Below, one piece after another: positions 25,328 through 34,130 of a stretch of DNA of 64,000 bases (position 1 is the first letter of the stretch; each line of letters begins with the position of its first letter). Source of the DNA: Arthrobacter crystallopoietes. GTDB taxonomy: Bacteria; Actinomycetota; Actinomycetes; Actinomycetales; Micrococcaceae. The notes under the pieces were generated by a model, which saw only the letters and a list, made by a program, of their open reading frames with translations, searched no databases and was not told where the DNA came from. A program made the position numbers and the translations under genes. The stretch lies in NCBI RefSeq assembly GCF_002849715.1, contig NZ_CP018863.1, positions 3,100,001-3,164,000 on the forward strand, given 5' to 3'.

Positions 25328-25381
25328 GGCCGACGATGGGCGGCCTCTGAGACTGGGCCACCCCCATCCCATCGTCGGTCC
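25328..25381 (+). terminator. Terminator of the rplY-pth operon
   Basis: Arms GGCCGACGATGGG (25328-25340) and CCCATCGTCGGTCC (25368-25381) enclose a 27-base loop that can itself fold. CTTTTTC follows. Confidence 0.8.
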
Positions 25382-25432
25382 CTTTTTCATGCCCGAATGC
25401 GATTCATCCGGAAGCAAATTAGGCGCCACTCA

Positions 25433-25456
25433 CATGACCTCGGAGGGTAGGTCATG
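25433..25456. promoter_or_regulatory. Inverted repeat upstream of sufS, candidate operator
   Basis: CATGACCT (25433-25440) and AGGTCATG (25449-25456) are perfect eight-base arms with an eight-base centre, 73-96 bases before the sufS start. No other gene promoter lies here, so it probably controls sufS-sufU. Its regulator is not known. It does not match the IscR or SufR site as I know them. Confidence 0.4.
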
Positions 25457-25528
25457 GGAAGATTAGGGCAGAGTTGTCTTGCGTATTCAGACAACGGATA
25501 CTACCCAGTCAATCAAGGAGCACCCGCA

Positions 25529-26845
25529 GTGCCTGTGGTTTCCACTCCAACAACGCTGAAGCACTCTGTCGGCGCCATCGATAACGCGGAGGTCTTGCGT
25601 ATCCGCAATGATTTCCCCATCCTGAACAGGGAAGTAAACGGACGCCCTCTGGTTTATCTCGACTCCGGAGCCACTTCCCAGAACCCGCTGAGCGTCATCG
25701 AAGCCGAGCAGGAGTACTACGAGCAGCGCAACGCCGCCGTCCACCGCGGTGCACACAGCCTTGCAGTCGAAGCCACCGACGTTTACGAGGCGGCGCGTGA
25801 AACTGTCGCCGGCTTCATTGGCGCCCGTACCAACGAACTGGTCTGGACTTCCAATGCGACCGAGGCCATCAACCTCATCACTTATGCTTTCTCCAACGCC
25901 ACCGCAGGTCGTGGGGGAGAGGAAGCCGAGCCCTTCGTGCTGAAGCAGGGCGACGAGATCGTGGTGACCGAGATGGAACACCACGCGAACCTGATTCCGT
26001 GGCAGGAGCTGGCGTTCCGCACTGGTGCCACCCTGCGCTACGTGTCAGTGGACGACGACGGCGCCCTGCAGCTCGAGCGCGCCAACACGGTGATCACGCC
26101 ACAGACAAAGATCCTGGCGTTCACGCACGCATCCAATGTTCTGGGCACGATCAACCCTGTTGAGACGCTGGTGACTATGGCTCGAGAGGTAGGGGCCTTT
26201 GTTGTACTGGACGCATGCCAGTCCGTTCCGCATCTGCCCGTGGATGTGAAAGCGCTCGACGTCGACTTTGCTGTCTTCTCCGGGCACAAGATGCTTGCGC
26301 CTACGGGAATCGGCGCGCTTTACGGAAAAGCGGAGCTACTCAACGCGATGCCGCCCTTCCTGACGGGCGGCTCCATGATCACCACGGTCACCATGAAGCA
26401 CGCAGCCTACCTTCCCTCACCCACACGTTTCGAGGCCGGAACACAGCGCATCTCGCAAGCCGTCGCATTGGCGGCCGCTGTGAACTATCTGCAGGAAACG
26501 GGCATGGACCGTATCCACGCGTGGGAACTGGAGCTCGGTCAGCGCCTCGTCACCGGACTGGAGCAGATCGATGGCATCAGGGTCCTCGGCCCGGACGCTG
26601 GCTCCGAAAGGATTGGCTTGGCAGCTTTTGATGTCGACAGCGTCCATGCCCACGACGTTGGCCAGTTCTTGGACGATAAGGGCATCGCGGTGCGCGTTGG
26701 CCACCACTGCGCGCAGCCCCTCCACCGCCGGCTCGGCTTGGTGGCTACCACTCGGGCCAGTACCTATCTGTACAACACCACGGACGACGTCGAGGCCTTC
26801 CTGGAAGCCGTCGCCGGAGTCCGCCCGTTCTTTGGAGTGAAGTAA
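25529..26845 (+). CDS. sufS: Cysteine desulfurase SufS
   Basis: A 438-residue PLP enzyme that takes sulfur from cysteine for Fe-S cluster assembly. The GTG at 25529 is preferred because AAGGAG lies eight bases upstream; a longer frame has no such site. Visible parts are LDSGATSQNP, TEMEHHANLIPWQ, VLDACQSVPH, the PLP lysine in VFSGHKMLAPTG, and the active cysteine in RVGHHCAQPLHRRLG, the group II pattern. sufU follows with no gap, so persulfide is probably passed to SufU. The sufBCD genes are not in the window. Confidence 0.96.
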   Translation: MPVVSTPTTLKHSVGAIDNAEVLRIRNDFPILNREVNGRPLVYLDSGATSQNPLSVIEAEQEYYEQRNAAVHRGAHSLAVEATDVYEAARETVAGFIGARTNELVWTSNATEAINLITYAFSNATAGRGGEEAEPFVLKQGDEIVVTEMEHHANLIPWQELAFRTGATLRYVSVDDDGALQLERANTVITPQTKILAFTHASNVLGTINPVETLVTMAREVGAFVVLDACQSVPHLPVDVKALDVDFAVFSGHKMLAPTGIGALYGKAELLNAMPPFLTGGSMITTVTMKHAAYLPSPTRFEAGTQRISQAVALAAAVNYLQETGMDRIHAWELELGQRLVTGLEQIDGIRVLGPDAGSERIGLAAFDVDSVHAHDVGQFLDDKGIAVRVGHHCAQPLHRRLGLVATTRASTYLYNTTDDVEAFLEAVAGVRPFFGVK

Positions 26846-27313
26846 GTGAGTTCCGAGCTACAGCAGCTGTACCAGCAGATCATCCTTGAGCATGCCAAGC
26901 TGCGAAATGGCGCTGGACTGGCCGATACACCCGAGGGCGACAAGATGGGGGAGTCACACATGCTCAACCCCACCTGTGGTGATGAGATCACACTGCGAGC
27001 TTCTATCCACACGGACGGCGACGCCCGCACTCTTTCAAGCATCAGCTGGGACGGGCAAGGTTGCTCCATCTCCATGGCGTCCGCCTCGGTCCTCTCGGAG
27101 ATGGCACTCTCCATGGAACGGGATGAACTGATGAAGCTTGTAGACCAGTTCCGGGAGGTCATGCGCTCCCGTGGCAGCATAGAGGCGGACGAAGAGACCC
27201 TTGGCGATGCAGCAGCCTTTTCTGGAGTTGCCAAGTACCCGGCGCGGGTCAAATGCGCCATGCTTGCCTGGGTCGCGCTGGAAGAAGCGCTCCTAGCAGC
27301 GAATCAGAACTGA
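26846..27313 (+). CDS. sufU: SufU, Fe-S assembly sulfur-transfer protein
   Basis: A 155-residue SufU. It starts with the GTG immediately after the sufS stop, which implies coupled translation. It keeps the zinc/persulfide residues: NPTCGDEI, GQGCSISMASAS (with the SufU-type insertion after it) and PARVKCAMLAW. It accepts sulfur from SufS. Its natural terminator, starting seven bases after the stop, is split by an insertion sequence. Confidence 0.96.
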   Translation: MSSELQQLYQQIILEHAKLRNGAGLADTPEGDKMGESHMLNPTCGDEITLRASIHTDGDARTLSSISWDGQGCSISMASASVLSEMALSMERDELMKLVDQFREVMRSRGSIEADEETLGDAAAFSGVAKYPARVKCAMLAWVALEEALLAANQN

Positions 27314-27319
27314 ACATAG

Positions 27320-27335
27320 AAGAAGGTCCGGAACC
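27320..27335. terminator. Left arm of a terminator split by an insertion sequence
   Basis: AGAAGGTCCGGAACC (27321-27335) pairs exactly with GGTTCCGGACCTTCT at 28780-28794. Joining the flanks with one target-site copy gives a 16-base stem with a GTTT-type loop between the convergent sufU and LAETG-protein genes. Confidence 0.75.
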
Positions 27336-27375
27336 GTTGAACTGGTCCCCGAAAGTTGGACTGGCTAAATAGATA

Positions 27376-28182
27376 CTAGGCCGCGAGGGCCTGGGCACGG
27401 TATTGCACCGGGCTCAGGCCCTCGAGCTTTGTCGAGATCCGGTCGTTGTTGTACCAGCGAATATACTCGTGCAGATCCGCTGCCAATGCGTCGGTGCTGA
27501 GGAACCGGATTTGGTGGAAGAGCTCTTCTTTGAGGTGTCCGAAGAAGTTTTCCATCACAGCGTTGTCGTAGCAGTTGCCCTTGCGGGACATTGACTGAAC
27601 CGCGCCGGCACCCTCAAGGAGATCGCGCCAGGAACGATGCTGGTACTGAAAGCCTTGATCCGAGTGCACGAGTGGCTGCTCGCCGGGATTCAGACATGTC
27701 AGGGCCTGACGCAGTGAAGCGTTGGTCAGGGCCAGGTTTGGGGATGCGCCGATCGTGTAGGAGATGATCTGACGGTCGAACAGATCCATAACCGGTGAGA
27801 GGTAGAGTTTCCGCTCATTGACGCTGAACTCGGTCACGTCGGTTACCCACTTCTGGTTCGGCGCCGTTGCGTCGAACTCCCGGTTCAGCAGATTGGACGC
27901 CACGACGCCTTGGTCGCCCTGGTAGGAGTTGTAGCGCTTCTTCCGCCGAACCTTGCATTCCAGTCCAAGGACACGCATGAGCTTCAGAACGGTCTTCTTC
28001 GCGACGTTCCAGCCCTGTTTGAGCAGTTCTGTGTGGATGCGCCGGTGCCCGTACCGGGCATGATTTGCCGTGAAGATGCTCGTGATCTCGGCTTTGAGTG
28101 CGGACTGCCGGTCAGGCGTTTGGAAACGCGCCTGGTGGTAGAAAAACGTGGAGCGGGCCAGCCCGGCAATGTCCAAAAGCAC
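27376..28182 (-). CDS. IS3-family transposase OrfB (DDE integrase)
   Basis: A 268-residue rve-type integrase, with the frame open about 40 bases further upstream. It contains the HTH-like SGHRRIHTEL-type segment (YGHRRIHTELL), the acids in WVTDVTEF and LVHSDQGFQYQ, and NAVMENFFGHLKEE, giving the DDE triad. It ends YRAQALAA. It reads in the -1 frame relative to OrfA, as needed for a programmed OrfAB fusion. No disruption is seen, so it may be active. Confidence 0.94.
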   Translation of the reverse strand: MLLDIAGLARSTFFYHQARFQTPDRQSALKAEITSIFTANHARYGHRRIHTELLKQGWNVAKKTVLKLMRVLGLECKVRRKKRYNSYQGDQGVVASNLLNREFDATAPNQKWVTDVTEFSVNERKLYLSPVMDLFDRQIISYTIGASPNLALTNASLRQALTCLNPGEQPLVHSDQGFQYQHRSWRDLLEGAGAVQSMSRKGNCYDNAVMENFFGHLKEELFHQIRFLSTDALAADLHEYIRWYNNDRISTKLEGLSPVQYRAQALAA

Positions 28183-28226
28183 GTCGAGGCGGTGTTCGGC
28201 CTTGAGAGCGATGACGGCGCGAACCT

Positions 28227-28715
28227 TTAGCGCCGTTCCTCGTCCCTCAAGGCCTGCACTTTTCCCAGGAACGCCACCTCGGCCCGCAGGCGCTCGTTCT
28301 CACGGCGAAGCCGCGCCAGCTCCGACTCAGGTTTCCTTGCTGCCCCGGGATTCGTCTTCGGGCGGCCCTTCGGCTTGGGGCGCAGCCCATCTTCGCCTTC
28401 GGTCCGGTACTGACGCGCCCACTTCTCGATCAACAGCGGAGAAGAGAGCCCAAGCTCCTTCGCAAGGGCGACTTTGGGCTCACCTCCGCGGTATCGCTGC
28501 ACAGCATCAAGCTTGAACTCAAACGAGTACACCGGTCGGGTTGGCTTCGCCACCAGCGTCGAACCTCCGCGTATCCGCCATCGACCGTACAACCGTTTGA
28601 TGGCACTTCTACCTACACCGAGCCGGGTCGCTACCGCCCAAGCACCCCAACCCGTTTCAAACAACGCTACCGCCGCCTCGCGCTGTTCCTCGGACAACGA
28701 ACTTCTTCCATGCAT
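28227..28715 (-). CDS. IS3-family transposase OrfA (helix-turn-helix protein)
   Basis: A 162-residue DNA-binding protein with two helix-turn-helix units (AWAVATRLGVGRSAIKRLYGRW and ALAKELGLSSPLLIEKWARQY) and a C-terminal leucine-zipper-like coil (LARLRRENERLRAEVAFL). It corresponds to IS150 InsJ. It ends about 45 bases before the first ORF-B start codon, with the frames overlapping through open sequence. Confidence 0.92.
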   Translation of the reverse strand: MHGRSSLSEEQREAAVALFETGWGAWAVATRLGVGRSAIKRLYGRWRIRGGSTLVAKPTRPVYSFEFKLDAVQRYRGGEPKVALAKELGLSSPLLIEKWARQYRTEGEDGLRPKPKGRPKTNPGAARKPESELARLRRENERLRAEVAFLGKVQALRDEERR

Positions 28716-28811
28716 AAAACTACTCCCCGAAAGTCAGAACTGATTTCTCAGTCCAACTTTCGGGGAGCTGTTCACGTTTGGTTCCGGACCTTCTTGCTAA
28801 TTCAAGTTCGA

Positions 28812-29456
28812 CTAGGCATTCTTGCGGCGCGACACTACCACTGCGGTAGCACCTGCACCGAGAGCCAGCACGCCAGCGCCACCCCATAGGAGAGCACTGG
28901 AATCAAAGCCGGTCTCGGCCAGACGGTCTCCGTTTGCTACAGCTTCGTTGTTAGCAGCAGAATTGTCGTCAGCGCCGGTGCCAACGTTGCCGCCCATACC
29001 AGCACCACCAGCAGTTGCCGAGGACACTTCCACGGTTGCGGACTTGGTAACGCCAGATTCCTGACCGACTGCCGTGAGGGTATAAGTGCCTTCCTCATTC
29101 AGCGTCACGGGCAGGGAGAAAGAGCCGTTCTCATCAGCGGTTACGGTCTCGTTGTCGACGACGGAAGCAGGAAGGATTACACCGGACAGGCCAGCACCGA
29201 AGGCACCACCGAGGCCAGCGCCACCCGCTGCGCCGGATGCGGCGGCGTCCGGAACAAAGGAGATGGTAACAACGATAGTTTCACCAGGAATGAATCCAGC
29301 AGCGCTGAAGGTAAAGGTTTCCCCCGGTGCAGGGGTGCTGTCAGACACCTCAGCGACGGCTGGAGCTGGGTACAGTGCGTCGCCAGCCTGAGCTGCGCCG
29401 CCACCAAGGAAGGTCAGCGATCCGGCGATGGCCAGTGCGGTCAAGGTCTTTTTCAT
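28812..29456 (-). CDS. LAETG-anchored surface protein
   Basis: A 214-residue secreted protein. The signal peptide runs from MKKTLTALAIAG to AAQAG. The middle has an Ig-like fold with DSTPAPGETFTFSAAGFIPGE and GSFSLPVTLNEEGTYTLTAVG, interrupted by a Gly/Ala-rich loop (residues about 75-92). The end is LAETG, a hydrophobic span and SRRKNA, a class E type sorting signal; no class E sortase is in the window. It is the last gene of a minus-strand series with DUF4012, manC and manB. Confidence 0.85.
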   Translation of the reverse strand: MKKTLTALAIAGSLTFLGGGAAQAGDALYPAPAVAEVSDSTPAPGETFTFSAAGFIPGETIVVTISFVPDAAASGAAGGAGLGGAFGAGLSGVILPASVVDNETVTADENGSFSLPVTLNEEGTYTLTAVGQESGVTKSATVEVSSATAGGAGMGGNVGTGADDNSAANNEAVANGDRLAETGFDSSALLWGGAGVLALGAGATAVVVSRRKNA

Positions 29457-29596
29457 GTGTGATCCCCCGTGGGTCAGATTTAAAGGTGCAGGTGTGAAGA
29501 CAAACTAGCTTTGTTCGAGTATGACGCTACATCGATGAATCGTTTGAAGCAACTTGGTATAGGCAAAATCTATCAACGTTTAACCACACGTTAATA

Positions 29597-31480
29597 CTAG
29601 GCAGTGCAGTTCGGGCCGGATTTCGTTGGAATCACCACTTCCGACCGAGCTTGCACAGTAGGAGTCACTCGTAACTGGGGCTCGTCCGTCTCGTACAAAG
29701 TTGAAAATTCAAACTCAACAGTAGTGGATTCCCCAGCCTTAAGTGAGACAGTCAACCCGGCAACAGGACTGTCCCCGTGACGATAGGAGCCGAACGATGA
29801 CGTCTCGCCATCGACGCTAGCTGATTCAAGAAGCCACTCCGACGGACCATAGGCATACACGTTAGTCCTGATCGTACCTGGGGTCACGCCGAAGCTGCCT
29901 CCTCCTGTTACATATTCAGGCAGAGACTCCGCGGCATCCACAGGTGCGTTGTTGGTCAGCGTCGTCTGAACCGCATATCTATAGTATCCGTCAGGCTGGC
30001 AACGCTTAATGAGTTGAACTTCGCGTTCCACGTAGTAATCCATCTTGGCGCCGGTGCCGTCGTTGAAATAAACCCCAACAGTGGGCTCTTCCGCAGGAAT
30101 GGAGCCGCTAAGGGTCGAGGCGCTAATGACTGCCTGCTCATCTTCGAACTCGGACCATACGAATAATCGCTGGTCCATAGCGCTCTGCTGTACGGCCTTT
30201 AGCATCTGCAGCGCATCAGTGCTCCCGTCTGACAAGTCAGCGAAGGTGTCGCTGGCGACTGCAGCAAAATAGGCATCTTGAGCTTGAGGTTCTTCGATTT
30301 CCCGGTACACATCGGAGAGCAATGTCTGAACCACGTTTGTGCTGTCGAGCGTTGTTGGGAGGCCACCGGTAGCTACGGGTAGGGAGTCGAGTGAACTTAA
30401 CTTAACGGGGCCTGTGGCTACCAGGAGTTGCGACAGAACGACAGGGTCCAGAGCAATGACACCGTCGATCTCAGTCTTCGGGTGCTCCTTCTCCCACATT
30501 GCCTGCGCAGTAGTGGCTGCAGTCGGAAAGTCGGGAGTGAGGTTGACGTTCTGCATGTATGCACCGAGGCGGGTGGTATAAATGCGTTCCTGCTCTTGAT
30601 CAACTTCCAGTGGGGGCTTAAACCTGCCGAGAGCTGACGCGCTGCCATGGTCGGTGAACTCGATCTGCCCGTCGCTCGTTTTGAGCACAACCAGCGCCCC
30701 TGGAATACCACCAGTTGCACGAACTTCAGCGTTGTTCTGTACCAAAACAAGATAGTTGCGGTCACCTTCTCCTCCAAGCATTGCCGGGAGGATCTCAGAT
30801 GCCGAGGCCGCGCCGTTCAAAGTCCCTTGGACTCCCTCTAGCGCTGACGTAGCTTGACCAAGTGGCTCGGATAGTTGTGGGACGAGCTGGTTCTCATCGA
30901 TCTGCTTGAGGCTTTCGTATGCGGCTGTCACGGTATCGGATGCTCGTGTCAGCTTTGGGGCAAGTTCCTGAAGAGGCCCTAACTCGATCTTTCCGTCTTT
31001 GGGGACGAACGCATCGAGTCCCCCAGGCCCGAGCGAATCCATGAGGGGAACGGCGGCGCTAACCACGACATCGGTGGCCACAGTTATGTCAGTCACTGCT
31101 GCAAAGTTTTGACCGAACCAAGGCAACATGCCGGCTGCCCTCCACAGCGGGTCGGTCCCGGCGCTACGTGCTTCAGCTGTGTGGGATTCCATCTGATTGA
31201 GCCTGACGGTGGCTTCTTCGATGTCGCCCGCTGCCATTGCCTCTTGCATCTTAGGCAGCAGTTGCGTAGTTAGGTCCAGATTGTCTTTTACCTGAAAGGC
31301 CCGAAAAGTTAACCAACTAAGGGATAACAGCACAAGGAGGACGATTATTGCGAGGGGAATAACTACTCGCATCAATTTTCGCTTGGAACGATGCCGCTCC
31401 CCGCCGGATCGTCGACCCATTCTCGTCGCCGCTGTTCTTCCTTGACGTGCTTCAGTTGTGGCATCTGCGGCGCCTGGCAT
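29597..31480 (-). CDS. DUF4012 domain membrane protein
   Basis: A 627-residue protein. The ATG at 31480 has AAGGA five bases upstream. A basic cytoplasmic N-terminus precedes one membrane segment (VVIPLAIIVLLVLLSLSWL), so the rest is outside. DUF4012 features include DPLWRAAGMLPWFGQNF near residue 110, NYLVLVQNNAEVRATGGIPGALV near residue 240, and TPDFPTAATTAQAMWEK. The family lies in actinobacterial polysaccharide loci; its role is unknown, perhaps in polymer attachment. The gene follows manC by 88 bases. Confidence 0.85.
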   Translation of the reverse strand: MPGAADATTEARQGRTAATRMGRRSGGERHRSKRKLMRVVIPLAIIVLLVLLSLSWLTFRAFQVKDNLDLTTQLLPKMQEAMAAGDIEEATVRLNQMESHTAEARSAGTDPLWRAAGMLPWFGQNFAAVTDITVATDVVVSAAVPLMDSLGPGGLDAFVPKDGKIELGPLQELAPKLTRASDTVTAAYESLKQIDENQLVPQLSEPLGQATSALEGVQGTLNGAASASEILPAMLGGEGDRNYLVLVQNNAEVRATGGIPGALVVLKTSDGQIEFTDHGSASALGRFKPPLEVDQEQERIYTTRLGAYMQNVNLTPDFPTAATTAQAMWEKEHPKTEIDGVIALDPVVLSQLLVATGPVKLSSLDSLPVATGGLPTTLDSTNVVQTLLSDVYREIEEPQAQDAYFAAVASDTFADLSDGSTDALQMLKAVQQSAMDQRLFVWSEFEDEQAVISASTLSGSIPAEEPTVGVYFNDGTGAKMDYYVEREVQLIKRCQPDGYYRYAVQTTLTNNAPVDAAESLPEYVTGGGSFGVTPGTIRTNVYAYGPSEWLLESASVDGETSSFGSYRHGDSPVAGLTVSLKAGESTTVEFEFSTLYETDEPQLRVTPTVQARSEVVIPTKSGPNCTA

Positions 31481-31568
31481 AAACGTCCTTCGTGAAAGCG
31501 GGAGTGAGACCTCGACAATGCTATCCAACCGTCATAAGGGCGCCCAATCGGAGTGGATCCAACATACG

Positions 31569-32699
31569 TCAGAGGACGTCGGTGTCGCCGCTGGCGCGGA
31601 GGGATTCGACGGCCTTCTTGACCTGCTGGGCGTGTTCCTTGGTGGTGATCAGCAGCGCGTCCGGGGTGTCCACGACAACGACGTCGTTAATGCCGATCAG
31701 CGCGATCACGCGTTTGGTGTCGGAGACCACCATGCCGGTGGAGTTCTCCGCATACACCCGCGCGCCCTCGCCGAGCACGGTCAGGTTGTTCGTCTCCGAC
31801 GCGGCGTTCAGCCGGCCGATCGCGGCGAAGTCCCCCACGTCGTCCCAGGAGAAGTCGCCCGGAATCATCGCCACGTCCCCGGCCGCTGCCGCCGGCTCGG
31901 CGACCGCGTAGTCGATCGCGGTCTTCGGCAGGCCGGGCCAGACCCGGCGGACCACCTCGCGGCGCTTGGGTGTGTCCCAGGCCGCGGCGATCTCCATCAG
32001 TCCGGTGTAGAGCAGCGGCTCGTTGGTCTCCAGGTGCTTGAGCAGCAGTTCCACCGGGGCCACGAACATGCCCGCGTTCCACGAGTACCCGCCTTCGGCC
32101 AGGTAGGCCTGCGCGGTTTCGGCGTCGGGCTTCTCCACGAACTCGGTCACCCCGAGCGCGTTCGGCGCGGAACCGATGTCCAGGTTCCCGTTGGTGCGGA
32201 TGTAGCCGAACCCGGTGGAGGGGTGCGTGGGGGTGATCCCGATGGTGACGATGTAGCCCTCGGCCGCGGTGTGGATCGCCTCGCGCACCGCGTCCTGGAA
32301 CTTCTCCACCGGGTTGATCACCTGGTCCGCGGCGAAGGAACCCATGATGATCCGCGGATCCCGGTGGTACAGGATCGCCGCGGCCAGCCCGATCGCGGCC
32401 GCGGAATCCTTCGGCTCGGACTCGAGCACCAGGTTGTTCTTCGTCAGCTCCGGCAACTGCGCGAGCACCGCCTTGCGGTGCGCGGTACCGGTGACCACCA
32501 TGGTCCGGTCCCCGCACAACGGCTCCAGACGCGAATACGTCGCCCGGATCAGCGTGCTCCCGGACCCGGTCAGGTCATGCAGGAACTTCGGCGCCGCCGC
32601 CCGCGAGAGCGGCCACAACCGGGTCCCCACCCCGCCGGCCGGAATAACACCGTAAAACAGGTCAAGTGCATTCGACTTATCGGCACCGATCGTTGTCAT
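31569..32699 (-). CDS. manC: Mannose-1-phosphate guanylyltransferase
   Basis: A 376-residue nucleotidyltransferase that makes GDP-mannose from GTP and mannose-1-phosphate. The activation motif is VIPAGGVGTRLWPLSRAAAPK, followed later by GFGYIRT and the FVEKPDAETA motif. It lacks the second isomerase domain of ManC/AlgA fusions, as is usual in actinobacteria. It starts six bases after the manB stop, so the two form an operon that supplies mannosyl units to the polysaccharide. Confidence 0.93.
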   Translation of the reverse strand: MTTIGADKSNALDLFYGVIPAGGVGTRLWPLSRAAAPKFLHDLTGSGSTLIRATYSRLEPLCGDRTMVVTGTAHRKAVLAQLPELTKNNLVLESEPKDSAAAIGLAAAILYHRDPRIIMGSFAADQVINPVEKFQDAVREAIHTAAEGYIVTIGITPTHPSTGFGYIRTNGNLDIGSAPNALGVTEFVEKPDAETAQAYLAEGGYSWNAGMFVAPVELLLKHLETNEPLLYTGLMEIAAAWDTPKRREVVRRVWPGLPKTAIDYAVAEPAAAAGDVAMIPGDFSWDDVGDFAAIGRLNAASETNNLTVLGEGARVYAENSTGMVVSDTKRVIALIGINDVVVVDTPDALLITTKEHAQQVKKAVESLRASGDTDVL

Positions 32700-32705
32700 C
32701 TTTGG

Positions 32706-34115
32706 TTATTCCCTTACCAGGTTCAGGACGGTGTCCCGGACCTTGTCCAGTGTTGCGGTGTCGATGGCTTCTGCGTTCAGGCGCAGGAAGGGTTCGGTGT
32801 TGGACGGGCGAAGGTTGAACCACCAGGAGCCGTCGCGGGCGGTGAAGGTCACGCCGTCGAGTTCGTCGATGTCCACGTCCTCGCCGGCGAACCGCGCGCG
32901 GACGCGGGCGACGGCGGCGTCCTTGTCCTCGATCTTGGAGTTGATCTCGCCGGAGGAGACGTAGGGCTCGTACTCGTGCGCCAGGGCGGAGAGCGGGGTC
33001 TCCTGTTCGCCGAGGGCGGCCAGGACGTGCATCGCGGCAAGCATGCCGGTGTCGGCGTTGAAGAAGTCGCGGAAGTAGTAATGCGCCGAGTGTTCCCCGC
33101 CGAACACGGCGCCCTCGGCGGCCATGACGGCCTTGATGAAGGAATGCCCCACCCGGGTGCGCACGGCGCGGCCGCCGTCGGTGGCGACGAGTTCGGGCAC
33201 GGCGCGGGAGGTGATCAGGTTGTGGATGATGACCGGGCTGTCCTCCCCGGCGGCCTTGGCGCGGGCGATTTCGCGGCGGGCCACCAGCGCGGTGACGGCG
33301 GAAGGGGAGACCGGGTTGCCGGTCTCGTCGATCACGAAGCAACGGTCCGCGTCGCCGTCGAACGCCAGGCCGATGTCCGCGCCGTGGGCGACGACGGCGG
33401 CCTGCAGATCGCGCAGGTTTTCCGGTTCCAGCGGGTTGGCCGGATGGTTCGGGAAGGTGCCGTCGAGCTCGAAGTACAGTTCGACGATCTCCAGCGGCAG
33501 GGCCGGCAGCACCCCGTCGCCCAGGACCGCGGGGGTGGTCAGCCCGGCCATGCCGTTGCCGGCATCGACCACGACCTTCAGGGGCCGGGAACCGGACAGA
33601 TCCACCAGGGAGCGCAGGTAGCCGGCGTAGTCGGCCAGCACGTCCTGGTCGCTGAGCGTGCCGGGGTCGGAGGCGGGGATGCCCTCGGTCAGGTAGCGTG
33701 CCGCGATGTCGCGGATCTCGAACAGCCCGGTGTCGGAGGAGACCGGGACGGCGCCGGGCAGGGCCATTTTCATGCCGTTGTATTCGGCCGGGTTGTGCGA
33801 GGCAGTGAAGACGACGCCGGCCGCGGACAGGGTGCCGCAGGCGAAGTAGAGCTCGTCCGTGGAGATCAGGCCCAGCATCTTCGGATTCGCCCCGCGGGCA
33901 GCGGCACCGCGGGCGAAGGCCTGCGCGAATTCGGGGGAGGACGGACGCATGTCGCCGCCCACCAGGACGGTCTGTCCGGCCAGTCCGAGGACGTCCACAA
34001 AAGCGGCGCCGGTGGCCTCCACCGTGGCCGCGGTAATCGTTTCGCCAACGATGCCGCGCACGTCGTACGCCTTGAAGGACTCCTGGAAAGAAACACTAAG
34101 ATCGAGACTCGTCAC
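32706..34115 (-). CDS. manB: Phosphomannomutase/phosphoglucomutase
   Basis: A 469-residue enzyme that interconverts sugar 6- and 1-phosphates. The domains are in order: KAYDVRGIVGE, the phosphoserine loop FTASHNPAEYNGMK, the Mg loop AFDGDADRCFVID, the sugar loop GGEHSAHYYF, and the C-terminal RPSNTEPFLR. The first codon is GTG. It makes mannose-1-phosphate for ManC directly downstream. The gene borders the AT-rich glycosyltransferase block. Confidence 0.93.
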   Translation of the reverse strand: MTSLDLSVSFQESFKAYDVRGIVGETITAATVEATGAAFVDVLGLAGQTVLVGGDMRPSSPEFAQAFARGAAARGANPKMLGLISTDELYFACGTLSAAGVVFTASHNPAEYNGMKMALPGAVPVSSDTGLFEIRDIAARYLTEGIPASDPGTLSDQDVLADYAGYLRSLVDLSGSRPLKVVVDAGNGMAGLTTPAVLGDGVLPALPLEIVELYFELDGTFPNHPANPLEPENLRDLQAAVVAHGADIGLAFDGDADRCFVIDETGNPVSPSAVTALVARREIARAKAAGEDSPVIIHNLITSRAVPELVATDGGRAVRTRVGHSFIKAVMAAEGAVFGGEHSAHYYFRDFFNADTGMLAAMHVLAALGEQETPLSALAHEYEPYVSSGEINSKIEDKDAAVARVRARFAGEDVDIDELDGVTFTARDGSWWFNLRPSNTEPFLRLNAEAIDTATLDKVRDTVLNLVRE

Positions 34116-34130
34116 CGCCCTAGCTTATAA

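Larger units (their letters stand above)
27338..28774 (-). mobile_element. Complete IS3-family (IS150-like) insertion sequence, 1437 bp
   Basis: Terminal repeats of 26 bases at 27338-27363 and 28749-28774 agree at 24 positions (TGAAC...GTTGGACTG). A direct repeat CGT flanks the element at 27335-27337 and 28775-28777, a three-base target duplication normal for IS3. Two genes in the -1 relation fill it. The insertion lies in the loop of the sufU terminator. Confidence 0.95.

Noticed and set aside
25228..25528. Possible tRNA or riboswitch between pth and sufS
   Set aside because: No cloverleaf, CCA end or known riboswitch core is visible. The gap is explained by a terminator and an inverted repeat.
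31458..34130. An 890-codon plus-strand open frame across manB and manC
   Set aside because: Both genes on the other strand have full family motifs. The long frame has shadow composition and no recognisable domain.
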